From assembly GCA_046719715.1 (NCBI GenBank), contig JBDNCJ010000023.1:1-47499 (forward strand): 47,499 bases of DNA, read 5' to 3'. The notes beneath the pieces were generated by a model, which was given only the letters and a program-made list of their open reading frames with translations, had not been told where the DNA came from and searched no databases. Shown here in pieces: positions 5,688-14,733 of the stretch. Source of the DNA: JANWWM01 sp046719715 (GTDB taxonomy: Bacteria; Bacteroidota; Chlorobiia; Chlorobiales; Thermochlorobacteraceae). The position numbers and the translations under genes are program-made. Position 1 is the first letter of the stretch. Every line of letters begins with the position of its first letter.

Positions 5688-7490
5688 TTAGTTCAAATCG
5701 AACTGTAACTCGGAGAACATTCGATACAAGCCATTTTCGCGCTCGATGAGTTCTTCGTGCGTGCCGACTTCAACCACTTCGCCTTGCTGAACCACGATGA
5801 TTTTATCTGCTGTGCGCACCGTCGAGAGTCGATGGGCGATGATGAACGACGTTCGTCCTTGCATTAAGGTCTCGAGCGCATCTTGAACAAGTTTTTCCGA
5901 TTCGGAATCGAGCGAACTTGTGGCTTCATCTAAGATGAGGATAGCGGGATTTTTGAGAATGGCTCTGGCGATAGCGACGCGCTGACGCTGTCCGCCTGAA
6001 AGTTTGATGCCGCGCTCGCCCACAATGGTTTTATAGCCTTCGGGAAAACTTGTGATGAACTCATGGGCATGCGCCTTTTTAGCGGCTTCAATGATTTCGG
6101 CTTCGCTTGCGCGTGGATTGCCGTAGGCAATGTTTTCAAGAATTGTTCCGCCGAAGAGCATCACGTCTTGTGGGACAATCGCCATTTGGCTTCGCAGTTC
6201 GGAGAGCGCATACTCACGAGCATCTTTGCCATCAATTAAAATTTTGCCGCTGTTGGGCGTGTAGAATTGGAGCAAGAGCGAAACAAGGGTTGATTTTCCC
6301 GCACCGCTTTTTCCGACAAACGCCACGCGCTCGCCTGCTTTGGCTTCAAAGGTAATGTTTTTCAGTACGGTGATTTCTTTACGCGCCGGATAGCTGAACT
6401 CGACGCACTCAAACTTCACATCGCCGCGCACCCGCGATGTCGGCTCAGGGTTGAGCGCAATCGGTTCAGGGGTTTCGCGCAAAATTTCTCTCACGCGCTC
6501 CGTCGCGCCTAAGGCTCTTTGAACTTGACTGTAAAGTTCAGCGAAACTGCCCATCGCCGCTCCTACAAAGGTGGTGTATAGAATAAACGATGTCAATTCG
6601 CCAACCGTGAGTTCGCCTGCTTGAACGATTTTGGCGCCAATCCAAAGCACCAAAACGATTGCGCCAAAAAGCCCGAAGATGATGAACGAGATGAACGCGC
6701 CGCGATATTTTGCACCCTTCAACACCTTTTGCAAAAAAACATCAATGCTGTTTCGATATCGACTCACCTCGTAACCTTCGTTGGCAAAGGCTTTGACATT
6801 CATAATGCCTTGCAAGGTTTCCTCGACAATCGTGTTGGTATCGGCGAGTTTATCTTGGGCTTCGCGCGAGAACTTGCGAATTTTTCTGCCGAAGAAAACG
6901 GCAATCGCAATCAGAATCGGAAAGGAGGAAAGCATGACGAAAGAAAGTTGCGGCGAAGTAACAAAAATCAACACAATGCCGCCGATGAGAATCGCTGTTT
7001 GGCGCAAGAGTTGAGCAAGCGTTGAAGTCAGCACATCTTGAATTTGCGAGAGGTCAGCGGCAATGCGGCTGGTGAGTTCTCCGACGCGGCGATTGGCGAA
7101 AAAGGACATCGGCAGTGAAATCATCGTTTGGTAGGTGTCTTTGCGCAAGTCCGCAAGGCTTCGCTCGCCGACTTCCACGAACCAAATTGATTGCACAAAC
7201 GAAAACACGGCTTGAAGCGCGAGCGCAATTATTAAAATCAAGGCTATCGTATCGATGTCGCCGAACAGCCCGTCGCTTTTTCCCGATAGCGCGCCATCGA
7301 CCAATTTTCCCGTGATGTAAGGAAATACCAATCCCAACAAGCTTGAACAAAGCAGTGCCGCGAGTGCAAGGGCAAACTTTGCGCGATAGGGCGAAAGGTA
7401 ACGGAAGAGTTCTGCAACTTGCCTAAGAGATTCTTTGGAGAGTTTCGCCGGCGGAAGTTCTTCTTCTGGAGCGCGTCTGTATCGTGCCAT
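5688..7490 (-). CDS. MsbA-like ABC exporter (fused permease-ATPase)
   Basis: A 600-residue half-transporter of the lipid/multidrug exporter type. The N-terminal half holds six transmembrane helices, including QSIWFVEVGERSLADLRKD, which is typical of the exporter fold. The C-terminal half is a complete nucleotide-binding domain: Walker A GKSGAGKST near residue 390, signature LSGGQRQR, Walker B ILILDEATSSLD and switch His in IIAHRLST. The start at 7490 (MARYRRAP) is preferred over one nine codons upstream. It lies 37 nt downstream of the glycosyltransferase fusion gene on the same strand, suggesting that it flips a lipid-linked glycan or lipid made by that operon; the substrate cannot be read from sequence. 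Confidence 0.9.
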   Translation of the reverse strand: MARYRRAPEEELPPAKLSKESLRQVAELFRYLSPYRAKFALALAALLCSSLLGLVFPYITGKLVDGALSGKSDGLFGDIDTIALILIIALALQAVFSFVQSIWFVEVGERSLADLRKDTYQTMISLPMSFFANRRVGELTSRIAADLSQIQDVLTSTLAQLLRQTAILIGGIVLIFVTSPQLSFVMLSSFPILIAIAVFFGRKIRKFSREAQDKLADTNTIVEETLQGIMNVKAFANEGYEVSRYRNSIDVFLQKVLKGAKYRGAFISFIIFGLFGAIVLVLWIGAKIVQAGELTVGELTSFILYTTFVGAAMGSFAELYSQVQRALGATERVREILRETPEPIALNPEPTSRVRGDVKFECVEFSYPARKEITVLKNITFEAKAGERVAFVGKSGAGKSTLVSLLLQFYTPNSGKILIDGKDAREYALSELRSQMAIVPQDVMLFGGTILENIAYGNPRASEAEIIEAAKKAHAHEFITSFPEGYKTIVGERGIKLSGGQRQRVAIARAILKNPAILILDEATSSLDSESEKLVQDALETLMQGRTSFIIAHRLSTVRTADKIIVVQQGEVVEVGTHEELIERENGLYRMFSELQFDLN

Positions 7491-7527
7491 TGGTGTTTCT
7501 TTTGCTTGAAGATACAACGAAAGCCGT

Positions 7528-9459
7528 TCAACGAAGCAAGGCTTTAATCAGCAACTCAACATCTAAACCGAGCGTCGAGTTTTTTGCATAAAACACATCG
7601 AGCGATTCTTTTTCTGCAAGTTTGTTTTTTTGAAGCGACCACAAACTCCACACGCCGATTTTTCCAACAAACACGCCGCTTTTCGAGTAGGCGTTATTTG
7701 ATTCCGCCGCGCCAATCCACGTTTTTTGGTTTGTTATCACCTCCCAGAGCGACTTGAAAATGTGCTTGTGTCCGACAAGAAAAATCACGGGCGAAAGCAA
7801 AAATAGAATCGGCGCGACGGCAAGGTCGAAGAGCCGCTTGCCCACTTGACGCGACTTGTGCGAGAGATTGAACTCCACATCAGCCAGCGGCACGCTTGAA
7901 GCGAGTTCGTCAATCGCGCCCTTGCCAATCATCACGTCCATACCTTGCGGCACAATTTTGAAATCCATCGCCCGACCGTTGCATCGCGTTATCGCGCTCA
8001 ATACCTGCGTATTCGTTAGCGCGGGCGAGACGAAAATGAGTTCGCTAATCCGATTGACGCGCGTGATTTCATCAATGTTTTCAAGGCTTCCAAGCACCGG
8101 CATCGTTTGCGATTCCGACATTGTTGCATCAATAAATCCGACGACGTTGTAATTTTTCCCGACTTCATTCAACAGTTTTTCCGCGACTTGTTTTGCAACT
8201 TCCTCCGTGCCGACAATCGCCACGCGCTTTTCAGGTTCAAATGCGCCGCTGAAACTCCGTTGAACCATCACCCTCGCCAGCAATCGCCACCCAAACGCCA
8301 GCACGAAGAGCATCAAGTAAGAAAGCCCAAGCCCCGCTCGCGAAAACGCAACCGCCTTGAAAAAAAAATTAAACGTCGATGAAACCGCAAAGCCGACGAG
8401 CAACGCCGGAAAAAGTTTTTTGAGCGAATACGCATAGCCTTCGCGATACTGCCCAAACGACACAAACGCCAAAAGTTGAACCACGACATACACCGGCAAC
8501 GCAAACTCTAAAAACGTTTCGGGATACTCGTCGAATTTCCACTTAAAGCCCACCAAGCACGACATAACCACACAAAGCGAATCAATCGTCGGGACATACA
8601 GTCGTGCAAAGAGCCTTCGCAAAAATGCCAGCGACGCACGCGCATAAATGCCGAATATCAAAACCGCTTCGAACCACTTCGACGACGCATAATACTTTCG
8701 CACGAAAATCAACATCGCTTCATAAAATTGCACGACGTAATTGAAACTCATTTTCTTCGCGCTCTCGCCTTTGTAGTGAATGATTTGCGTGCCGTGATAG
8801 TAGTAAATTTTCCAGCCCGCTTGCTTAATTCGATAACACCAATCCAAATCTTCACCATACATAAAAAACGCTTCGTCAAACATGCCGACCGTCTCCAACA
8901 CCTCCCGCCGCAAAAACATAAACGCGCCCATCAACGCATCGACTTCGTAGGTCTCTTCGGTGGAAAGATAGGTGAGGTTGTATCGCGCGAAGCGTTTGCT
9001 CTTTGGAAAAAGCCTCGACAGACCGACGATTTTGTAAAACGAGACTTCGGGACTTGGAAAGCCTCTTCGGCAAGAGAGTTGAAACGTGCCGTCGGCATTG
9101 AGCAACTTGCACCCCGCCGCGCCGATGTTTTCGTCGGTTTTCATGAACGCAATCATTTTCTCGAGCGTGTCTTCTTGCAAGAGCGTATCGGGGTTGAGCA
9201 CAAGAATAAACTTGCCTTTGCACAAGCGCAGGGCTTGGTTGTTGGCTTTGCCGAAGCCGACGTTTTCTTTGTTGAAAATGAAGTGAATGTTTGGCGCGTT
9301 GAACTTTGCTTTGAGCATGGATTGGGTGCCGTCGACGGAGTTGTTATCAACCACGAAAATTTCGCCCTCAATGCTTTTCATCGCTTTGAGCACAGAGTAA
9401 AGACACTGTTCTAAAAACTCCTTGACATTGTAACTGACGATGACGATGGAAAGCGTCAT
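7528..9459 (-). CDS. GT2 glycosyltransferase fused to degenerate sugar-phosphotransferase
   Basis: A 643-residue two-part protein. Residues 1 to about 270 are a GT-A family 2 transferase (SIVIVSYNV, VDNNSVDGT, the metal site LNPDTL, GEDLDWCYR), similar to rhamnosyltransferases. Then come several transmembrane helices (about 290-430), a Rossmann-like segment (RVAIVGTEEVAKQVAEKL), and a C-terminal part that begins like polyprenyl-phosphate sugar phosphotransferases (KRLFDLAVAPILFLLSP) and ends like them (SLDVFYAKNSTLGLDVELLIKALL). The catalytic middle of that family (the KFRTM-type motif with its Asp-Glu pair and the VGPRP segment) is absent. The last part is therefore probably non-catalytic. 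ATG 9459 overlaps the upstream gene's stop by 3 nt. Confidence 0.85.
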   Translation of the reverse strand: MTLSIVIVSYNVKEFLEQCLYSVLKAMKSIEGEIFVVDNNSVDGTQSMLKAKFNAPNIHFIFNKENVGFGKANNQALRLCKGKFILVLNPDTLLQEDTLEKMIAFMKTDENIGAAGCKLLNADGTFQLSCRRGFPSPEVSFYKIVGLSRLFPKSKRFARYNLTYLSTEETYEVDALMGAFMFLRREVLETVGMFDEAFFMYGEDLDWCYRIKQAGWKIYYYHGTQIIHYKGESAKKMSFNYVVQFYEAMLIFVRKYYASSKWFEAVLIFGIYARASLAFLRRLFARLYVPTIDSLCVVMSCLVGFKWKFDEYPETFLEFALPVYVVVQLLAFVSFGQYREGYAYSLKKLFPALLVGFAVSSTFNFFFKAVAFSRAGLGLSYLMLFVLAFGWRLLARVMVQRSFSGAFEPEKRVAIVGTEEVAKQVAEKLLNEVGKNYNVVGFIDATMSESQTMPVLGSLENIDEITRVNRISELIFVSPALTNTQVLSAITRCNGRAMDFKIVPQGMDVMIGKGAIDELASSVPLADVEFNLSHKSRQVGKRLFDLAVAPILFLLSPVIFLVGHKHIFKSLWEVITNQKTWIGAAESNNAYSKSGVFVGKIGVWSLWSLQKNKLAEKESLDVFYAKNSTLGLDVELLIKALLR

Positions 9460-10661
9460 TGAAGCGATTGATTTTTCGGTTGCAAAGCGGCGGCGCACAC
9501 GAACAGTTCGAGCCACTCGATATCGAGTTTGAAGCGAATGTTCGCCACATGCGTAAGCGCATAGACGGCGGTAAAATAAGAAAGCACGAGTAAGAGCGCG
9601 ACCGCAATGCCACGATGGCGTTTCCACAGCCTCGCCATGCCTAAAACAAACAGCACGTTCAGCAAGGCGACGGGCAATGCACGCACCAGCAAAAATTGAA
9701 TCGACATTTGCTCAACATATCTCGGCGGAACAAGCCAATACAGCGCCGCTTGCCAACACGTCTTTTGCGCGTAAAGCATCGGCTTTTCTTTCACTGCGCC
9801 TACAAAGGCTTTCTTGTAGTGTGCTTCCATTTCGACATCGTCAAGCGTTTGATGAAGTAAGTTCAGTTGTTGGACTTTTACCGAGTCCAAAAATTCAAAG
9901 CGATTAAGCCCCGTGTATTCAGGAAGCAATCCGACGTAAAGGTTCATGTAAAACGGCGATTTCGTTGGAATTACTTTTTCAAACACGAGCCAATTTCGCG
10001 CCGTCCAAATGCCAACCAGCAAGAGGATTGCGGCGAAAACAAGCGTTAGAGATTTTATGCCCGTGCGTAGCAAAAATGCGATGCTCAGCACGATTGGCAA
10101 AAGTGCAATTGGCTGTGTAAGAATCAGCGTTCCTGAAAGCAATCCAAACCCAATAAGCACATGAATCCGTTGCGCGGATTTGACATTTCGCACAAGCCAT
10201 TCAAGCCAGAGCACTGCAAGCGGCACAAAAAGATTTGTGGTTTCAATGACCGTTGGGTAGTAAAAGTAAGACGGGTGAAGAAGAAATAACAGCGCGGCGA
10301 ATTTTCCCAACACTTCGACTTCCAGCGCCTTGCCAATGCGTAAGAAGAAAATCGGCAAGAAAGCAAAGAGCGCGTGTTGAGCGAGCACACTCACAAGTTT
10401 TGCCGCCTCGCCGAAAAGCACGATGAACAGCGCAAGAAACACGGGATAAACAGGGGCTTTGAGGGCGGTTAAGTGCCAATCGTTATCGAAGCCGCCGTAA
10501 GCGAAGCCGTCGCCGTGTGCAAGGTGCATGGCGATATTGAAATCTTCAACCGCGTGAATGTGAGGCTTGGCAAGAAGCACGAAACCGAATCGTGCGAAAA
10601 GCGACGCGACACAGAGCCATGTCAGCACAGGCGCGTTCAGCCGATTGAGCCACGCGCTCAT
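9456..10661 (-). CDS. GT39/ArnT-like membrane glycosyltransferase
   Basis: A 401-residue integral membrane protein with many hydrophobic helices, of the dolichyl/polyprenyl-phosphate-sugar-dependent glycosyltransferase type (GT-C fold). The first periplasmic loop carries the acidic pair expected for the catalytic site (HAVEDFNIAMHLAHGDGF) and the conserved KAPVYPVFLALF helix follows. The start at 10661 overlaps the stop of the upstream polyprenyl-phosphate sugar synthase by 4 nt (ATGA), so donor-making enzyme and user are translated together. It likely moves a sugar from a polyprenyl-phosphate carrier to a lipid, glycan or protein on the outer side of the inner membrane. Confidence 0.82.
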   Translation of the reverse strand: MSAWLNRLNAPVLTWLCVASLFARFGFVLLAKPHIHAVEDFNIAMHLAHGDGFAYGGFDNDWHLTALKAPVYPVFLALFIVLFGEAAKLVSVLAQHALFAFLPIFFLRIGKALEVEVLGKFAALLFLLHPSYFYYPTVIETTNLFVPLAVLWLEWLVRNVKSAQRIHVLIGFGLLSGTLILTQPIALLPIVLSIAFLLRTGIKSLTLVFAAILLLVGIWTARNWLVFEKVIPTKSPFYMNLYVGLLPEYTGLNRFEFLDSVKVQQLNLLHQTLDDVEMEAHYKKAFVGAVKEKPMLYAQKTCWQAALYWLVPPRYVEQMSIQFLLVRALPVALLNVLFVLGMARLWKRHRGIAVALLLVLSYFTAVYALTHVANIRFKLDIEWLELFVCAAALQPKNQSLQ

Positions 10662-11452
10662 AACTTTCCGAACAAACTGCGCAGTTTGAGCGACCACACC
10701 ATCCAAATGGCTTCCCAGATGATTTTCTTCGACATCTTCGATTTTCCGACGGTTCTATCAATGAACACAATCGGAATTTCTTTGATGCGAAATCCGTGAT
10801 GCCACGTTTTGAAGTTCATTTCAATTTGGAACGAGTAGCCGCCGCTTCGAACATTATCTAAATCTAACGAAGCTAAAACTTCGCGTCGGAAGAGTTTGAA
10901 TCCGCCCGTCGGGTCTTGAATCGGCATTCCTGTAATGATGCGCGTGTAGAGACTTGCGCCAACGGAAAGGAACAAGCGCGAGAGCGGCCAGTTGACGACG
11001 TTGGCGACGGCGCCGACGTAGCGCGAGCCAATCACCAAATCCGCTTCTTTGACGGCTGAAAGGAATAAAGGAATCATGCGCGGGTCGTGCGAAAGGTCGG
11101 CGTCCATTTCCATGATGAAGTCGTAATCGTGCGCCAATGCAAATTTGAATCCGCGCACGTAGGCGGTTCCGAGCCCTAACTTCCCTTCGCGCTCAACGAG
11201 ATGCACGCGCGAATTTTGTGCGGCGATTTCTTTTACCACATGCGCCGTGCCGTCGGGCGAATTGTCATCAACCACCAACACATCGACATCGGGCAGTTCC
11301 AAACTGAAAATAATTTCCAGCACCAAGCGGATATTTTCCGCTTCGTTGTAGGTCGGAATAATAACGAGCGTTTTACCCTCCGCTAAATCTTGCACGGACG
11401 GAAGCGAAAAGCCGATTGTAGAAAGTTGAGAAAAATTTTTGATTGACGTCAT
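10658..11452 (-). CDS. Polyprenyl-phosphate mannose synthase-like GT2
   Basis: A 264-residue soluble GT2 enzyme of the dolichol-phosphate-mannose synthase (DPM1) type. Motifs: VIIPTYNEAENI, VVDDNSPDGT, the metal-binding MEMDADLSHDP, VIGSRYVGA, and QDPTGGFKLFRREVL, with IKEIPIVFIDRTVGKSKMS near the end. It has no C-terminal membrane anchor, unlike DPM1 fusions with GtrA. It makes the polyprenyl-phosphate-linked sugar (mannose or glucose; not resolvable) for the GT39 enzyme encoded next. It is the first gene of the minus-strand glycan operon. Confidence 0.92.
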   Translation of the reverse strand: MTSIKNFSQLSTIGFSLPSVQDLAEGKTLVIIPTYNEAENIRLVLEIIFSLELPDVDVLVVDDNSPDGTAHVVKEIAAQNSRVHLVEREGKLGLGTAYVRGFKFALAHDYDFIMEMDADLSHDPRMIPLFLSAVKEADLVIGSRYVGAVANVVNWPLSRLFLSVGASLYTRIITGMPIQDPTGGFKLFRREVLASLDLDNVRSGGYSFQIEMNFKTWHHGFRIKEIPIVFIDRTVGKSKMSKKIIWEAIWMVWSLKLRSLFGKL

Positions 11453-11541
11453 TTCTGAAAGAGGCGCATTTTCACAAGCAATCCAGGAAAAAACGCATTT
11501 TTAGTTTCACATACAAGCATCGTTTCAACGCACGTGTAATC

Positions 11542-11583
11542 AAAAAGGCAAGCAGGCTTCACTGAATAAACCTGTTTGCCTTT
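11542..11583 (-). terminator. Terminator after the MalK/UgpC-type ATPase gene
   Basis: GGCAAGCAGG (11547-11556) pairs with CCTGTTTGCC (11571-11580) with one wobble pair. The minus-strand transcript then reads a T run (11546-11542). It lies about 50 nt beyond the stop of the gene at 11630, ahead of the glycan operon, and separates the two minus-strand units. Confidence 0.75.
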
Positions 11584-11629
11584 CAAACGATGAAAATAAA
11601 GAACATAAATTTCTTCTGTGCGGAATTGC

Positions 11630-12745
11630 TTACATCAACGCCTTATCGGTTTGCTTATCAAAGAAATGTAATTTCTCGATATTCAATTCAAATTCAAATT
11701 CCGTTCCGACCTTTGGCACTTGGCGTGCGTCAATGCGGGCAACGAGTTGCGCATTTTCCGACGTGCTCGGCAAATTAAAGTAAAGAAAAATTTCGTTGCC
11801 CATCGGCTCAACGACTTCCAAGTTGAGTTTGCCTTTCACGCCAGCCGCAACGCGCTTTTCCGACGCATCAAAAATATCTTCGGGTCGAATCCCGAGCGTA
11901 ACCTCTTTGCCTGCGTGCATTTCTAATTTCTTTGATAATGGCTCCGGTAAGCGGAAATCCAACTTTCCCGATTTATCTCTGAACGCCAACGTTCCATTTT
12001 TGTAGAGCGTTCCTTCAATAAAATTCATCGCGGGACTTCCGATGAAGCCTGCCACAAAGCGATTGACGGGGCGACTGTAAAGATTGAGCGGCGTATCAAT
12101 TTGCTGAATGAATCCGTCTTTCATCACGACGATTCTATCCGCCATCGTCATGGCTTCGACTTGGTCGTGCGTTACATAAATCATCGTTGAACCGAGCATT
12201 TTATGCAAGCGTGAAATTTCAGTGCGGGTATGCACGCGCATTTTGGCGTCAAGGTTTGAGAGCGGTTCATCAAAGAGAAATACCTTCGGCTTACGGACGA
12301 TGGCTCTGCCGAGCGCAACGCGTTGACGCTGTCCGCCTGAAAGGGCTTTGGGTTTTCGGTCAAGGTATTGAGTTAAGCCAAGAATGCGGGCGGCTTCATC
12401 GACACGGCGTTTGATTTCATCTTTCGGATACTTGCGCAGTTCCAATCCAAATGCCATGTTTTCGAACACCGACATGTGCGGATAGAGCGCGTAGTTCTGA
12501 AACACCATCGCAATGTCTCGGTCTTTGGGCGGCACATCGTTCATCTTCGCGCCGTCGATAAGCAAATCACCCGATGTAATTTCTTCTAATCCTGCAATCA
12601 TTCTCAGCGTCGTTGACTTGCCGCACCCCGACGGACCGACGAGCACGACGAACTCTTTATCATTGACCTCAAGATTGAAATTGTGAACGGTCTTGACACC
12701 GCCCTCATAAATTTTCTCGACGTTGTTTAGAACGACGCTTGCCAT
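11630..12745 (-). CDS. ugpC: MalK/UgpC-type sugar ABC transporter ATPase
   Basis: A 371-residue ATPase of the MalK/UgpC/MsmK family. The N-terminal ATPase domain has Walker A GPSGCGKST (residues 37-45), signature LSGGQRQRVALGRAIVR, Walker B VFLFDEPLSNLDAKMR and switch THDQVEAMTMADR. The C-terminal TOBE-type domain (about 240-371) includes LGIRPEDI. Family members energise binding-protein-dependent uptake of sugars or glycerol-phosphate. No permease or binding-protein gene is nearby, so it may serve several transporters encoded elsewhere, as reported for some family members. The gene symbol is a family-level label. Confidence 0.9.
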   Translation of the reverse strand: MASVVLNNVEKIYEGGVKTVHNFNLEVNDKEFVVLVGPSGCGKSTTLRMIAGLEEITSGDLLIDGAKMNDVPPKDRDIAMVFQNYALYPHMSVFENMAFGLELRKYPKDEIKRRVDEAARILGLTQYLDRKPKALSGGQRQRVALGRAIVRKPKVFLFDEPLSNLDAKMRVHTRTEISRLHKMLGSTMIYVTHDQVEAMTMADRIVVMKDGFIQQIDTPLNLYSRPVNRFVAGFIGSPAMNFIEGTLYKNGTLAFRDKSGKLDFRLPEPLSKKLEMHAGKEVTLGIRPEDIFDASEKRVAAGVKGKLNLEVVEPMGNEIFLYFNLPSTSENAQLVARIDARQVPKVGTEFEFELNIEKLHFFDKQTDKALM

Positions 12746-12854
12746 AGAAAAACGACATTGGAAAAGGTTGTTGAAACTTCAAAAAGCAACAGACTAAAAA
12801 TTGATTAGCGTGAAGAATATACGCACGCATTTTTTCGTTGCAAATGCGATGCGA

Positions 12855-14471
12855 TTACTTGCTCTTTTTTCTTGAAGCAGAGGCGGTCGACTTTTTATAG
12901 GTTTTAGTACGCTTGTATCGCCGTCCGTATTGCATCGCCGTTGCGCTCTCGTCGCTTAGTTCCGCCGTTGAAAACGAATAGTCTTTGGCAACTTCCGCAT
13001 TTACAGGAATCATTAACACCGCGCCTTTTTGGAGCGTCCAACTTTTCAGCCCGTTGAAGGCGTAGAGCGCGTTGGCATCGACTTGATGTTTTTTCGCTAA
13101 GGCTTTGACCGATTCGCCGCCCTTTGCTTTGTGCGCAATGAAATGCTTGCGCTCGGAAGGCGGCAAGTGCGTTAATCCGATTTCAATATCGCTCAGTCTA
13201 TCCATCGGCACAACGAGCGGATAATTGTCGTAAGCGGGCGGCGTCATGCCCTTGACGAGTTCAGGATTGAGAAGGCGAAGCGTATCGATTGAAATGCGCG
13301 AGTAATAAGCAATGGTCTCTAACGCGACGCCTTGCGGCACAGGAAACTTGATAACAGGAATTGGCTCTTTGTAACGCATCGGCTCAAAGCCAAAGCGTTC
13401 TGGATTCATAGCGATAATCGTTGCGGCAACAAAGCGCGGTGCATATTCCTTCGTTTCGCGTCGGAAGTATTTTCTCACCTTCCAAAAATCTTTGGACTTG
13501 GCTTGTTTGATTGAGCGATTGACTTTTCCGCCGCCGGCATTGTAGGCGGAAAGCGCTAAATACCAATCGCCGTAAGTTTCATAAAGACTTTTGAGAAAAC
13601 GCATCGAGGCGCGGGTTGATTTTTCAAGATTGCGCCGCTCATCAAACCATTGATTGCCTTCGAGGTCATACATTTTTCCCGTCGGCTTGATGAACTGCCA
13701 CATGCCGAGTGCATTTGCGCGGCTGTGCGCATGCGGATTCACACCGCTTTCAACAATGGCGAGGTTGATGATTTCAGGCGGCATACCTTCTTCGGCGATG
13801 ATGCGCTCGACCATCGGAAAGTAAAACTCCGCCCGTTTCAAATAGCGTTGAAAATGCGCTTTGTGCCGCGTGCTGAAATAGGTGATAAACTTTTTCACTT
13901 CGTCGTTAAGCTCCATCGGAATCGTGGTTTTGGGCATAATGAATCCCAAAAATTTGCTCTCGTCGACGGTGATTTCGTCGACCTTTCCGAAGAGGCGTTC
14001 ATGAATGGCGAGGGCGGGATTGTCGCTGTCCAACGCGCCAAGCGGTTGAACATATCGGTGATACGTTTGAAGCGTGTAGAACGCCAAGCCGCACAGGGTT
14101 GAATCGGTTTCGCACTTATCGCTCTCGGCAAGTTCGTTGATGAGTTCGAGGACTTGGTCGAGGGAGCGACGCGCCGAATCGCGCGCGGTGTTGATTTGGC
14201 TCAGTGCCACATCGTAAAGACGGCTCGCTTCGGCGATTTTGCCTTTGCGCTTGCGGGCGGCTTGGCGCAGTTCGGCTTCTTTGAGCCGAATGGCTTCCAT
14301 CGAGTCGCTTTGCGCCAAGCGTGCGAGCGAGTCGAGCGTGCGAGAGGAATCCGTTTTAATTTGTTGCGCGACAGGACGAAGCGCGTCTTTTGAAGATGAA
14401 CACCCGACTGTCAATGCACCACTTAAACACACCCCAACCGCGAACCACACGCTTTTGACCAAATTTTTCAT
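12855..14471 (-). CDS. MltD-like membrane-bound lytic transglycosylase with LysM
   Basis: A 538-residue cell-wall enzyme that cleaves peptidoglycan glycan strands with formation of 1,6-anhydro ends. The start at 14471 gives an N-terminal lipoprotein-type signal with Cys24 (ALTVGCSSS); the lipobox is imperfect. Next comes a long coiled-coil-like region (about 35-120). The SLT catalytic domain follows, with the catalytic Glu241 in AIVESGVNP, then ANALGMWQFIKPTGK and YLALSAYNAGGGKVN. A C-terminal LysM-like segment (about 455-510, HKAKGGESVKALAKKHQV) binds peptidoglycan, and a Lys/Arg/Ser-rich tail ends the protein. It is divergent from the bifunctional nuclease gene, with about 260 nt between the starts. 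Confidence 0.9.
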   Translation of the reverse strand: MKNLVKSVWFAVGVCLSGALTVGCSSSKDALRPVAQQIKTDSSRTLDSLARLAQSDSMEAIRLKEAELRQAARKRKGKIAEASRLYDVALSQINTARDSARRSLDQVLELINELAESDKCETDSTLCGLAFYTLQTYHRYVQPLGALDSDNPALAIHERLFGKVDEITVDESKFLGFIMPKTTIPMELNDEVKKFITYFSTRHKAHFQRYLKRAEFYFPMVERIIAEEGMPPEIINLAIVESGVNPHAHSRANALGMWQFIKPTGKMYDLEGNQWFDERRNLEKSTRASMRFLKSLYETYGDWYLALSAYNAGGGKVNRSIKQAKSKDFWKVRKYFRRETKEYAPRFVAATIIAMNPERFGFEPMRYKEPIPVIKFPVPQGVALETIAYYSRISIDTLRLLNPELVKGMTPPAYDNYPLVVPMDRLSDIEIGLTHLPPSERKHFIAHKAKGGESVKALAKKHQVDANALYAFNGLKSWTLQKGAVLMIPVNAEVAKDYSFSTAELSDESATAMQYGRRYKRTKTYKKSTASASRKKSK

Positions 14472-14548
14472 GAAACCCTTTTTGTTTTGTTGCAATGTTT
14501 TTTGGAATTGGATTTGAAAGATACGCCGAGCGCGACGTTTTTTCCGAA

Positions 14549-14578
14549 ATAAATTCTCACAATATAAATTCTCACAAT
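14549..14578. repeat. Perfect 15-bp tandem duplication in a divergent promoter region
   Basis: ATAAATTCTCACAAT occurs twice without spacer (14549-14563, 14564-14578), between the divergent starts of the MltD-like gene (14471) and the bifunctional nuclease gene (14734). Read on the minus strand each unit is ATTGTGAGAATTTAT. It could be a paired regulator-binding site or a chance duplication; no other copy was noticed in the window. Confidence 0.5.
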
Positions 14579-14733
14579 AAAATTGCCGCGTTGGCATTCG
14601 CTTTTCGGAATGAGGCGCGCACGTTTTGTTTTTGTTTCATTTGCTTTATCTTCAATTTGCTTTTGTTGAAAAGCATGCGCATCAGTCGCAGGTTGCAAAT
14701 CTATTAAGGAATTCCTCTCGATTTATTTTTGAT

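Noticed and set aside
8728..9414. A long plus-strand frame of 228 codons
   Set aside because: It is the mirror of the GT2 gene on the other strand and shows no family motif; the GT2 gene is clearly the real one.
14564..14578. A lac-operator-like site (TTGTGAGAATTT)
   Set aside because: The resemblance is short and has no LacI-type gene nearby; kept only as a tandem repeat.
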